Positions 7,473 through 17,175 of a stretch of 64,000 nucleotides of DNA are shown piece after piece. The stretch spans positions 310,001 through 374,000 of the forward strand of contig VHIT02000011.1 in NCBI GenBank assembly GCA_009768925.2. Reading direction: 5' to 3'. The number at the start of each line of letters is the position of its first letter. The stretch's first letter is position 1. This DNA is from Cryptosporidium bovis. Its lineage: Eukaryota > Apicomplexa > Conoidasida > Eucoccidiorida > Cryptosporidiidae. Made by a program: the position numbers and the translations under genes. Below the pieces are notes generated by a model. It saw only the letters and a program-made list of their open reading frames with translations, was not told where the DNA came from and made no database searches.

Positions 7473-9401
7473 ATGTTAATAAAAAAAGAAAAGATTAAAG
7501 AAGGAAATGCCATACTAACCAACAAAAATAAAATAAAAGAGTATAGATATTTGCCCGAAAACAGAAAACACATAAAAGTAAGGTTAGCTAAACTGAGAAA
7601 TAATGTAGCCTCAAATGAATCATCGAACAATTTGCTTTATAACATCCATATATTACTACTAAACATACTTTTGTGGTTGAAAAAAGTGATAATTTATATG
7701 TTTGTTATATTTTTTTCCCTAATTATATATTCTTGTTTAAAAAATACAAATTTTAGTCATTACTATGGAGAATATGAGCATGACAAGCCTTTATTTAACA
7801 CTAAAGAAGAAACACAGTATTACCAAAAACCACTTGAAAATATTAACACCAGCGAAAATTTGAATACGACACAAATGAACAATAAATTTGAAGATATTGA
7901 GAACAGTATTGTAGATTTGAATAAGAAAATAAGTATTATGATTGAAATGAATGAAGAGAAGAGTAATGACAACAATAAGGTAATACAGAAAAAAATGGAT
8001 GAAAAAATGAGAATAATCGATGCTAACTTATCTAACATTGCCAGTGAATTTATGATGTTTAAGAGTGGCATAAAGGAAGACCTCAAACATATGAAAAAAG
8101 AGACATATGAAAATAGAAAACATTATTTCCAAGATAACTTAAGTAAAACTATAGGTTTATTGAGGAACAATATTACGGAAATAGAAAGAACGAATGACAA
8201 TTTGAGAATTGAGTTTGATAAATTATACCAGGAAATCAAGCTAATAGATGAAACACAAGATGTATTAAAAAGTATGATATTATCTATTAATAAAAGAAGT
8301 GAAAATCAATTGAGTTTGAATCCAACTCAAATTTCACAGAAATCTTTTCACTTCACGAAAGAGATAGAAAACTATATTCAAGATTTGATCCAAATCAAAT
8401 ATGAAATGAAAGGATTTAGTAGAATAGATTGGGCACAATCAAGTATGGGTGGAAAAGTAATATACCCAGAAAAAAATAAATATTGTGAGATAAACGCAAA
8501 TACCAATGAAAAGTCACCTTTAATTAAAGGAATAATATACGCCCAAAACAAAATATCAAAATACTTCACTAAAGGTGGTACGGACAATTCAAACTATCAC
8601 ATTGTACCCATATACAAAAATAACTGTTTCAAACCAAGTGACCTGATTAACTCGAATATAATAAAAACAACAGGAAACTGCCTACTTATTCCGGTTAATT
8701 CAGATATAATAATCGAGCTCTCAACTTTAGTCAATATTACATCAGTTGGAATAGATCACGTTTTGTCACAACTAGACTATGAAAATGGTGAAACAGTTCC
8801 GAGAAATATCTCATTTGAATGTGTTCAAACTCCTTTTGAAAAAAACAAAGTCAGTTATTTTACGTACTATTATCCTCAAAATGGCAATAGCCTTCAGGTG
8901 AACCCAGTAAATCCAGGTATTGTTTGCAAAAAGGTTAAATTTTCTATAATCTCAAGTTATGGAAGGAGCCATGTGTGTTTGTATAAACTTAGAATTTACG
9001 GAGACTTATTCAAAAATGGTATCAAACGAAGGTATGATGGAGGCAATATGAAAGTATTAAATATTTTAATAAATAAGATACCTGGGTTATTAATTCCACT
9101 GTTTGAGAATTCTTTTTCATTTACAACAAAAATTCTAAAATTTGTGTTTAAATACATTAGATCATCTTTTGGTTATTTAAATAAGCATAAAATCAGTAAA
9201 AGTGACGTCAAAGGCGAAAAAGTGTCACTTGAGACTAACTCCGTTGTCACTTCTAGTGATACAAATAAAAATCTGAACCATGTTCACAATGACTATAGAA
9301 ATGAGTACTTAGAGTTGGACACTAAATACAACTTTAATAAGATTAATGAAGTAAATGGTAGCAACAGTAATAAAAAAAAACGAGAAAGGGAACTAAAATA
9401 A
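7473..9401 (+). CDS. SUN-domain protein (nuclear envelope)
   Basis: 642 residues from the first ATG at 7473; an upstream in-frame TGA rules out earlier starts. A hydrophobic segment at about residues 55-92 (ILLLNILLW...MFVIFFSLIIYS) is followed by a Lys/Glu-rich predicted coiled coil (about 125-290). A SUN/UNC-84 fold follows at about 310-512, with blocks IDWAQSSMGGKVIYPE, GNCLLIPVNSDIIIELS, ITSVGIDHV and HVCLYKLRIYGDLF. The ordering of membrane anchor, coiled coil and SUN is that of inner-nuclear-membrane SUN proteins, which bind KASH partners to link nucleus and cytoskeleton. A ~130-residue C-terminal extension with an amphipathic or hydrophobic stretch follows the SUN domain, which is usually C-terminal. 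The domain call is based on remembered family patterns. Confidence 0.8.
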   Translation: MLIKKEKIKEGNAILTNKNKIKEYRYLPENRKHIKVRLAKLRNNVASNESSNNLLYNIHILLLNILLWLKKVIIYMFVIFFSLIIYSCLKNTNFSHYYGEYEHDKPLFNTKEETQYYQKPLENINTSENLNTTQMNNKFEDIENSIVDLNKKISIMIEMNEEKSNDNNKVIQKKMDEKMRIIDANLSNIASEFMMFKSGIKEDLKHMKKETYENRKHYFQDNLSKTIGLLRNNITEIERTNDNLRIEFDKLYQEIKLIDETQDVLKSMILSINKRSENQLSLNPTQISQKSFHFTKEIENYIQDLIQIKYEMKGFSRIDWAQSSMGGKVIYPEKNKYCEINANTNEKSPLIKGIIYAQNKISKYFTKGGTDNSNYHIVPIYKNNCFKPSDLINSNIIKTTGNCLLIPVNSDIIIELSTLVNITSVGIDHVLSQLDYENGETVPRNISFECVQTPFEKNKVSYFTYYYPQNGNSLQVNPVNPGIVCKKVKFSIISSYGRSHVCLYKLRIYGDLFKNGIKRRYDGGNMKVLNILINKIPGLLIPLFENSFSFTTKILKFVFKYIRSSFGYLNKHKISKSDVKGEKVSLETNSVVTSSDTNKNLNHVHNDYRNEYLELDTKYNFNKINEVNGSNSNKKKRERELK

Positions 9402-9440
9402 ATAATTAATTTAGTGATAGCATGTTGATTTACAGACAAA

Positions 9441-10682
9441 CTAGCACAAGGAAAGTCTTGTTTCCCTTGGAGAATTAATTTCGATATTTATAGTATTAGA
9501 ATAAATGATGCAATTATGATCATTAGGCAGTCTATTTATATATTCATTCATGAGAATCAGATCTTGTTTAGAAAATATTTTTTTACCATTATCAGAACTT
9601 TTGAAACTATTGGCATATCCAACTTCTATAGAACTCGCAAGATTAGCTAATCTTGCATGTTTGTTAAAATCACTAATAAATGAATAGAATATATTCCCAA
9701 TGAAGCTTAATGTAATCCCAAGAATTTCAAGCAAAAATTTTGTATGGTAATTGTTTCTTTTATCACTAAAAAAAGTCGAATAGTATTTTCTTCTCCAGAG
9801 TCCTATTCTCCTCTTTGAGTAATTAAAGTACTCTCTTGTGTTCTCAAAGTAAGAATATAGTGGTCCTAAAAACTTCATTATACTTGCTACTTCCATTAAA
9901 TCGCTTAACAATATAGCTATAAAATCAGGAAGTGAATACCAGGGTGAGTTTCTTGAATCTATTGTGTTAAATATTGCAAATATTAGTGTTTGAGCCATTT
10001 GAATTAACTTAAAATGCTTTCTTGCATCCAATTTGCATTTACATATTGCTATTTGATCACTAACCTTTGAACTAATGACATGTAATTTTTTTTGTTTAAA
10101 AGTTCCAGAAGTAACTTTTCTTCCAGCCTCTCCTTGATGTTTGTTTATTAATTTGAGTGAAGAATCACTGTTTTCAAAGTAATTCGCTGGCTTCCCGGAA
10201 ATCCCAATGATATTACCACCTCTGAATATAGCATTTTTCAAAAGCTTTTTGTCCAAGATTTTCATTTTTTTTCTACTTTTATAACCGTTTTTTTTTATTA
10301 ATTTGAAGCTTCCTTCCAAGTCTATTCCCATAGATTCTATTTCTTCCACTTGGGATAAATAATCAGTTAATACAATTCCAAACATATTCACATAAAATTC
10401 GACTAAAATCACTCTCATTTTCTTAAATGTCTTTTTAACTTCTCTTGAATCTCTCAAACTTTCTTTTTCTATATAAATCTTCGATCCTGGTTCAAATAAA
10501 CTATTTGTTAATGAAAAACTTATTTCATTTTCACTGTCAATATAAATTGTATTTTGAAGTCCAGCATTTATGGTTTTAATAGAATTCAATTCAATACTGA
10601 ATTCATTTCCGCACTTTAAGTTTCCGAATTGAGATATCCATAATAGAATGCTCAATATTGATCTTAAATAGAATCTACACAT
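9441..10682 (-). CDS. Secreted or signal-anchored protein, function unknown
   Basis: 413 residues. The N-terminus (MCRFYLRSILSILLWIS...) is a good signal peptide with cleavage likely near residue 25. The rest is basic (many Lys/Arg) with moderately hydrophobic stretches around residues 225-290 and 315-345 (LLEILGITLSFIGNIF). I see no recognisable domain or catalytic motif. It is tail-to-tail with the SUN gene (39 bp apart). It may be a Cryptosporidium-restricted secreted protein; this is inference only. Confidence 0.8.
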   Translation of the reverse strand: MCRFYLRSILSILLWISQFGNLKCGNEFSIELNSIKTINAGLQNTIYIDSENEISFSLTNSLFEPGSKIYIEKESLRDSREVKKTFKKMRVILVEFYVNMFGIVLTDYLSQVEEIESMGIDLEGSFKLIKKNGYKSRKKMKILDKKLLKNAIFRGGNIIGISGKPANYFENSDSSLKLINKHQGEAGRKVTSGTFKQKKLHVISSKVSDQIAICKCKLDARKHFKLIQMAQTLIFAIFNTIDSRNSPWYSLPDFIAILLSDLMEVASIMKFLGPLYSYFENTREYFNYSKRRIGLWRRKYYSTFFSDKRNNYHTKFLLEILGITLSFIGNIFYSFISDFNKHARLANLASSIEVGYANSFKSSDNGKKIFSKQDLILMNEYINRLPNDHNCIIYSNTINIEINSPRETRLSLC

Positions 10683-11181
10683 TGCTTCTGTTCTCTAATA
10701 CAATAGATGAAATATATTAGGTGTCCTTTATTCAATGAAAATCAAAAAATTATTCAAAACGACCAAGCCACACTCATTACACGAATTTTCGCTTTTCAGT
10801 TTAATTTTTTTATCTTCACTACATTCAAAAAATTAATAGATGTGACCTTTCTCAATTATTAAACTCTAAATTATTTGCTTTGTATTTCCTGTTTGCTATT
10901 CATCAACAAATAACAAGCAATATATACTCGATTTCTGTCCAGCAATTAAAGCTGCTCCCTTCTTTTGTCTTTTCCTCCTACTTTAATGTCAAATTCGTTA
11001 TATTAATCTTTATATTCCCTACTATAATCTTGTTTTACATGTTTGGCGGGAATGGGTTTTTTACAGTAAAACGAGGTAAGTAGTTCTTAGTGAAAAATGG
11101 ATTTAAATAAGGTAAACGAGGGGGGAGAACAATAGAGGGATATAATCACACAAAGTTGATATTACTAATATAAACACATAA
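10683..11181. other. Divergent promoter region with an E2F-type site
   Basis: The stretch of 499 bp lies between two outward-facing starts. TTTGGCGGGAA at 11042-11052 is a textbook E2F consensus, 130 bp upstream of the ATG at 11182. The plus-strand frame 10880-11083 lacks an ATG and is hydrophobic low-complexity; I do not call it. Confidence 0.5.
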
Positions 11182-12216
11182 ATGAAAGAAAGCAAGGCAA
11201 ATGCTCCTTTAAAAAGAAGCGAGAAAAATTATGCCCTGAATGAAAAAAAGCTGGGTCTATACGTATTAATGGGATCAATAATATACATATTAACAATAAA
11301 AAATAGAGCAGAGAAAGGGTGGTTGGAACGACAATATTCATGGATTCTTATACTTTTCAGGTCAGGTCCGTTTGGTGGAATGATATTGATGATCCCAAAT
11401 ATGATTTCAAGTTTAAAAATTCAAATACAGAATTTCTGTGAGACAATAGTTATGTATCATTTGAATCCCAATGTCAGTGACATAGCTTTTATTGTAGGGA
11501 ACCTGTTTCCAGACCTCGATAAGCAGTTCACTTACATTGAGAGTTTGAGAGAATACTTTGTAAAGGGACTTTTCTTTCTGTGTGTAGGAGAAAGTATGTC
11601 GGAAATCTCAATGAACTACTCGGAAAATACAGATATTCTATCACTTAGTTTGCCATTTATATCATCTATCCTTCGTTCAGTTGGTTTCGCAATGTTTTGT
11701 GTTGGAATTTTAATGGACTTTCAAAAAATTAGAAAAAAAACACTAGTGTTTACCGCCATAATTTCCTGTTGTTTCATTACATGTTTTTACATTACTATGA
11801 GACTTATTTGCAATCACTTAATTTTAAATACAGACCTTATTTATACTCATGGAATAATGGGGAGAATTCAAAATACGAAGTTTTTTATTTTTTTCATCAC
11901 ATTTGAGCTCGTACTTACAACAATACTCTTTGTGTTGAGTGTTTTAAGAAAAGTGTTGAATAGTTTTGCATCAAGTCCCTCAAAAATTTCACCAATAGTA
12001 GGTAGTTTACTCATTCTCACTTCAGTAATTTTGAGGTCATTCCACATCAAAAGTATGGAATTACCTCATTACATTCCTTATTTTGAAATTGGTCCGCTAG
12101 TTTGGGGGTCCTTTATATTTATTCATTCAATTGCCTTTTACATAAGGTACGAATCTCCGAAAAATAAATCGGAGAAAGTTTCCAATACTATCCCAAACAA
12201 TAAAAAGAATCTCTGA
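11182..12216 (+). CDS. Polytopic membrane protein, function unknown
   Basis: 344 residues with about seven or eight hydrophobic helices, for example YVLMGSIIYILTI, FGGMILMIPNMI, FIVGNLF, SILRSVGFAMFCVGILMDF, VFTAIISCCFITCFYITM, FFITFELVLTTILFVLSVL, IVGSLLILTSVIL and LVWGSFIFIHSIAFYI. The termini are short and basic (KNKSEKVSN...NKKNL at the C-terminus). No transporter signature, zinc motif or glycosyltransferase motif was seen. A TTTGGCGGGAA element sits 130 bp upstream. Confidence 0.8.
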   Translation: MKESKANAPLKRSEKNYALNEKKLGLYVLMGSIIYILTIKNRAEKGWLERQYSWILILFRSGPFGGMILMIPNMISSLKIQIQNFCETIVMYHLNPNVSDIAFIVGNLFPDLDKQFTYIESLREYFVKGLFFLCVGESMSEISMNYSENTDILSLSLPFISSILRSVGFAMFCVGILMDFQKIRKKTLVFTAIISCCFITCFYITMRLICNHLILNTDLIYTHGIMGRIQNTKFFIFFITFELVLTTILFVLSVLRKVLNSFASSPSKISPIVGSLLILTSVILRSFHIKSMELPHYIPYFEIGPLVWGSFIFIHSIAFYIRYESPKNKSEKVSNTIPNNKKNL

Positions 12217-12609
12217 TAGTACCCTACCTTAGCTTTAAAATTCAATTATTAAGAACTTTTTTTAATGAAAAAATCATTGACTACTCAAATAGCATAAGGT
12301 TACAATCTTATTCTTCCGCTATTGCTAATGTTCTGAACCATCTTTTCTTTGCTTCCGAGACTTAGTTCCAAAATTAAACACTTCGCGTCAAATTATACTT
12401 TGAAATAATAAAATCAACACTGTGCTTAATCTTAACACAAAATAGCACTCCAATCTAATATTTAGGTATTGCTTTTCTTTCCTACTAGGTATCGAAGATC
12501 AAAAAGCCCGCCAGGCTAAGTGGAATTCCTAATTGATAACTATATACACTTGGATTTATTTTAACACAATACTAAAGGTTTCATTGAATTTTTCTACATT
12601 AATGTTATA
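12217..12609. other. Intergenic region upstream of the TPR-like gene
   Basis: 393 bp, AT-rich. The only GC-rich spot is AAGCCCGCCAGGCT at about 12504-12517, containing a GCCCGCC half E2F-like site ~95 bp upstream of the ATG. No gene seen. Confidence 0.4.
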
Positions 12610-15600
12610 ATGAACTTCGATGATGGATTAAGTGTACAGGAAATGTCAGTTAACAATGGTGAAATGTTGATTAGTGAAACCTCTGATCAAACGGAAAAGT
12701 TGGAATTAGAGAAAGGTGAAAATAAACTCGATTCAAAGTTAAATGAATTTGGATCTGAATTAAATTTATCATCTCCTTTTGGAATGCGCAGTAACGATGA
12801 AAACAGTGAAATCTCAATATTAACCGAGCAACTTGCACGAGAAAGAAACGAGAATGAGAGGCTTCAGGAGAACATAAATGGGTTGCAGGAATCTCTTGTA
12901 AAGTGTAAACAAGAATTACTGGAGTACCAAAAAAGAGCCTATGATTCAGAGATTCTCTCAACACGCCATCAACACGAATATAAAGTGTTGGAACACGAAA
13001 AGAATTCACTGCAAGAATCGCTTATGAAACAGAAAGACGAGACAAGTATGATGGAAAGCAGATTAAAAGAGTTAAATGCATTAAAAAATAATAATTTGCT
13101 TGAATATACGAAAAAAGTTAGTCATTTGGAGGTGTCTTGCCGTGATTTTGAGCATAAGATTTCAATACTTCAAAAAAGTAGAGACGAACTTGAAACAGAA
13201 CATTCAAAAATATGTGATGAATTAAGAAGGGTTAAGTCAGAGCTTGAATTTGCTAAAGGACATTATGAGGAGAAAATAAAGATAAAAGAAGAGTCTATTA
13301 AACTAAAAGAAGAGCAAATTAAACAAATTCAGGGGCTTTTAGATATGAGCATTAGTACGGCTCAAAATCTTGAAAATGAAATAGAACAGTACAAGAAGAA
13401 TCAAGAACTGAGTCGCGTTGATAGCTATAAATATAATACTAATGGTGAATCAGGATTTTCAGGTGAAAATCCTTCTGATGAAGGCAGACAACTAACGGAT
13501 GTACAAGCAGCAGAGTTGCTTATTAAAATATTTGGTGAACAGTTTTTAGATAGTGTTTCATCTTTAAATGAAGTTGAAAACACTAACGACTCGAACAACA
13601 TTGGAAGCAGAAGGATATTGATTGATTTGCTTACCCAAATAGAGGACTATCAACAAAACTTGGAGCAAAGTCGAAAAGAGATTTATACACTTAGAGAAGA
13701 ATTAAAAGAGTGTCAACATCACTTAAAAGTAACGGTTCCGGATTTTGAATTGACTAGACAGAAGTATGAGATGTTACAGGCTGAAAATAACTTTGCAATA
13801 GAGCAACTGCAATCACTAACACAAGAAAGAAGAATATTGATGCATCAAATATCGGAGTATAAGACTCTTTGGGAGCATGAAACAAACAAAAGAGAAATAT
13901 ATGAAGAACAATGCAAAATGATTACTTCAAAACTTAGCATGTTTGCTTTGAATGCGGAGAATAGAGATGATAGTCTTAGCCGTGAAAAAATTAATACTGA
14001 GAATGGAGGAAGTAGTAGTCCTTGCAACTCCAACAGCTTATTGAGCCCCACTTCAGCGACTGGAGTATACGACGATATAGTTGAACAAAACACTCAATTA
14101 AAGTTGCAAATATCAAGATTGATAGACGGCATAGAAATGGAAAGTCAGATCCAGGTTAGAAAATTGAATTTAGAGATTTCTTCTTACAGGGAACAGTTTT
14201 CAAAAATGAAAAAGGAGAGAGATGAATTGGTTTCACAGTACCAAGAATTAATTAAAAAATTGGAGGACGAAAATAACTCTTTAAAGAGTAAGAATTTGGC
14301 CAATTTAGAAGAAGGGAAGGAAAATAAGGAGAGATTAACCAGAGAAAGCGACGATTCAAGTGGCAATGTTGTAAACACAAGTACTTTTATTAAACAATTT
14401 GGTGAGGTAGCAGAGGTATGCAAATCTTTGAGCGAAAAACTTACAAACGAAATAGAGCAGTCTGCTCAATATCGTTCGGAGCTTTCGAGATATAAAGCTC
14501 AATGCGAATATATGGAGAATCTATGCGAGAGGAATAGAAAAAGAATGGATGAACTTTTTGAGGAGAGGGATCAATTATTCAAGCAGGTCAATGATTTAAG
14601 AAAGATTGAGGACTCGAAAGAATTAGAATTAAATAGTTACAAAGAGAAAGTATTGAATAAGGAATCTGAAATAATGGATATAAGGAGGGAGAATGATCAC
14701 CTTAAAAACAATATCGGAAATCTAAATAATTGCATTTCAGGGCTGAAAAATGACATAGAATTGACAATAAAACAAAGAAATCAGGATAATGCACTACAAA
14801 GGGATTTAATAAGTCAATTACAGGGCGAGTTAGAGGGAAAATATGTAGAGATAAATAGTATGAGGAAGTCACAAGATTTAATACTTCAAAGAGAATTTGA
14901 CGAGTCTCAGAGACTCAGACAACAATTAAAGAGTGAGTACAATAAATATCATGATCTAGAAGTTAAATACAAGGAAGTGAAATTGGAAAATGAAAATTTG
15001 AACAAGAAGAATACAGAACTTGAAAAAAAGTTAAGTGATAATACCTCTGTTTTGGGTAAGATTGAAAACAGCGTAATTTCAAATACTGAGAAAAATATCA
15101 TCAATAGTAAAGAGAGGATCAGTATTTCAATAGAAAGTGAAAATGGCCAAGAGGATATAAATAGCATAAAGTCATCACTAGAGGAAAGTAAAAAACTTCA
15201 AAATTACTGGAAAGATCTCGTTCATTCAACTGAAAAACAATTGGAGAGTAAAATAAATGAATTAAATGAATTAAAAAACAAAGAAGGAGCGTTAAGGATA
15301 GAATTGGAAGAAAAAATCGAGTTGATTAATAAAATAGAACAAGACAACAAAAACGAGCAGCAAAGATTGAATGAGAATATAAAAACAATGACACTTAAAA
15401 TTTCTTCAATAGACGAAGAGATTATAAAAAGAGAGACTGATTTAAGAGAAAATCTTTCAAAAGTATGCGAGGAGAATTCTATTTTGAAAAAGGAAATAGA
15501 AGAAAGTAAGCAAATCGAACAAGATTTAAGAAGCCAGTACCAAAATATAGTTCGAATGCACAGCGTTGATATAGAAAGATTGCAAAATTCAAATAAACAG

Positions 15601-16938
15601 TGCATGGAACTCAAAGAGGAGATTAAAAAAATAGTGAATGATTCAAAGAAGACTGAAGATGAAAACACTAATCTAATAATGGAAATGCAAAACGATATAA
15701 ATCAATTAAGACGTCAACTGGAATTGTCCATACAAAAGTGCGAGTCAGCTAAACTAGATAGTGAAAATTACAAGGACTTATTGATAAAATTAAAAAATGA
15801 CCAGAAGCTTCCTCAGAATTACGAAAAGCTACTGGAAAATGAACTTCCTTCTGAAAGTGTTGAAAAGGAAGACAAAGTGAACACACTGGTTCAATCCTCA
15901 AATATTGGAGTAAATTCCTCGAATTCAGCATCACTGTTGTTAATGAGGAAGGTCCAAACGCTAACAAACAACTTGGAGGAAATGGATTCGAAACTAAATG
16001 AATCAAGCATTGAAATTCAACGTTTGAGTTTTGAGAAAAATTCATTAAGAGATGAAAATAAATTACTACAGAAGAGACTTTCAGAAGAATTGGAAAGAGT
16101 CACCGAGTTTGCAACTAAGGCTGAAAATAATGAAAATACACTAATTAGACTTGGTGAACTGGTAACATTAAGAGAGGCAAATGACAGATTGAGAAAGGAG
16201 TTAATTAACGCTACGGAAAGATATAATAACGTTGAAAAGAAATTTGAATCAGAAACAAGATTAATTGACCCATTAAAATGCGAGATTAGAAAATTAAATG
16301 CAGAAATAGACGAGCTGAAGTCACAGTGTGAGGAAAAATCTGTATTGAGTAAAACATGGGAAGAACAATATAATAGGATATTAGTAAGTTATGGTAATAT
16401 TGATTCAGATGAGATTAATAAATTAAAGTCGGTCAATGAGGAGTTGAAAAATACGCTGGACATCAAAAACAAAGAATACGAAAAATTAAAATTAGAAAAG
16501 CAAAGTGAGCATGTTAGCAATGAGGAACTGCAGTTAACGAAACAACAAATGGAACAACTCAGAAAAGTATACATGAGTACGAACCAAAAACTCAAAGAAG
16601 AGAGGAATAAGAATACAAAACTAGAGAACGAAATAAAAAAATTAAATGTCTCGGCTGACATTTCAAGCAATCCCAATACTAATAAATTGAATAATAACGA
16701 TGTCAAGAATGTTACACAAGCTACGAATAACTTAGTTAACTTGGTATTGAAACTCACAAAATTCTCACTTTTAAAGCTTGAACTAGACAAAAATAAGTCT
16801 CTTAATGCAAGAGAATGTATAGACGATAACAACGAAGACATCATACCTTTAAAAAAGAGGCCTATTTTGATTAGTGTTGATAAACATAGTGTAAATAATA
16901 ATACAACCCCCCCCAGTAATCAAAGCAATTTACATTAG
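12610..16938 (+). CDS. TPR/Mlp-like nuclear-basket nucleoporin (giant coiled coil)
   Basis: 1442 residues, nearly all Glu/Lys/Asn/Leu heptad-rich coiled coil with a few Ser/Asn-rich breaks, and a short basic tail (PLKKRPILIS). Two stretches resemble TPR/Mlp1 rather than myosin or kinesin. One, near residue 620, reads YRSELSRYKAQCEYME...ERNRKRMDELFEERDQL. The other, near 1180-1270, has TLREANDRLRKEL, IDPLKCEIRKLNAEID and WEEQYNRILVSYGNID, corresponding to the family's LLRESNKTLR and INPLQ...RWKAR regions. TPR/Mlp proteins form the basket on the nuclear side of the pore and act in mRNA quality control and checkpoint anchoring. There is no motor or ATPase motif. The family is inferred and could be another coiled-coil scaffold. 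It is tail-to-tail with the SPX-RING gene. Confidence 0.65.
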   Translation: MNFDDGLSVQEMSVNNGEMLISETSDQTEKLELEKGENKLDSKLNEFGSELNLSSPFGMRSNDENSEISILTEQLARERNENERLQENINGLQESLVKCKQELLEYQKRAYDSEILSTRHQHEYKVLEHEKNSLQESLMKQKDETSMMESRLKELNALKNNNLLEYTKKVSHLEVSCRDFEHKISILQKSRDELETEHSKICDELRRVKSELEFAKGHYEEKIKIKEESIKLKEEQIKQIQGLLDMSISTAQNLENEIEQYKKNQELSRVDSYKYNTNGESGFSGENPSDEGRQLTDVQAAELLIKIFGEQFLDSVSSLNEVENTNDSNNIGSRRILIDLLTQIEDYQQNLEQSRKEIYTLREELKECQHHLKVTVPDFELTRQKYEMLQAENNFAIEQLQSLTQERRILMHQISEYKTLWEHETNKREIYEEQCKMITSKLSMFALNAENRDDSLSREKINTENGGSSSPCNSNSLLSPTSATGVYDDIVEQNTQLKLQISRLIDGIEMESQIQVRKLNLEISSYREQFSKMKKERDELVSQYQELIKKLEDENNSLKSKNLANLEEGKENKERLTRESDDSSGNVVNTSTFIKQFGEVAEVCKSLSEKLTNEIEQSAQYRSELSRYKAQCEYMENLCERNRKRMDELFEERDQLFKQVNDLRKIEDSKELELNSYKEKVLNKESEIMDIRRENDHLKNNIGNLNNCISGLKNDIELTIKQRNQDNALQRDLISQLQGELEGKYVEINSMRKSQDLILQREFDESQRLRQQLKSEYNKYHDLEVKYKEVKLENENLNKKNTELEKKLSDNTSVLGKIENSVISNTEKNIINSKERISISIESENGQEDINSIKSSLEESKKLQNYWKDLVHSTEKQLESKINELNELKNKEGALRIELEEKIELINKIEQDNKNEQQRLNENIKTMTLKISSIDEEIIKRETDLRENLSKVCEENSILKKEIEESKQIEQDLRSQYQNIVRMHSVDIERLQNSNKQCMELKEEIKKIVNDSKKTEDENTNLIMEMQNDINQLRRQLELSIQKCESAKLDSENYKDLLIKLKNDQKLPQNYEKLLENELPSESVEKEDKVNTLVQSSNIGVNSSNSASLLLMRKVQTLTNNLEEMDSKLNESSIEIQRLSFEKNSLRDENKLLQKRLSEELERVTEFATKAENNENTLIRLGELVTLREANDRLRKELINATERYNNVEKKFESETRLIDPLKCEIRKLNAEIDELKSQCEEKSVLSKTWEEQYNRILVSYGNIDSDEINKLKSVNEELKNTLDIKNKEYEKLKLEKQSEHVSNEELQLTKQQMEQLRKVYMSTNQKLKEERNKNTKLENEIKKLNVSADISSNPNTNKLNNNDVKNVTQATNNLVNLVLKLTKFSLLKLELDKNKSLNARECIDDNNEDIIPLKKRPILISVDKHSVNNNTTPPSNQSNLH

Positions 16939-17175
16939 GTAGAATATTAGTAATTATTGTTCTTGTTTCTACACAAGTCATTGTGAATACAAACTCTTTA
17001 CTCAATTCCTTTTTTTTACAATGTCTCATGGATAATATGGAAGAACAAATTAATTAGTCAAGTCTATATTCACAAACTTCCCAAAAACATCCATTAAATA
17101 ACTTATATAATTCCAGTTAAAGAAAATTCCGGCTTGAAATAAATCTGGACAAGTAAAACTGGAAAATTTATGCAA

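Noticed and set aside
10880-11083. 67-codon plus-strand frame ending near a GTAAGT
   Set aside because: TTG start, hydrophobic low complexity, and it overlaps a textbook E2F site upstream of the membrane protein gene. At most a 5'UTR exon.
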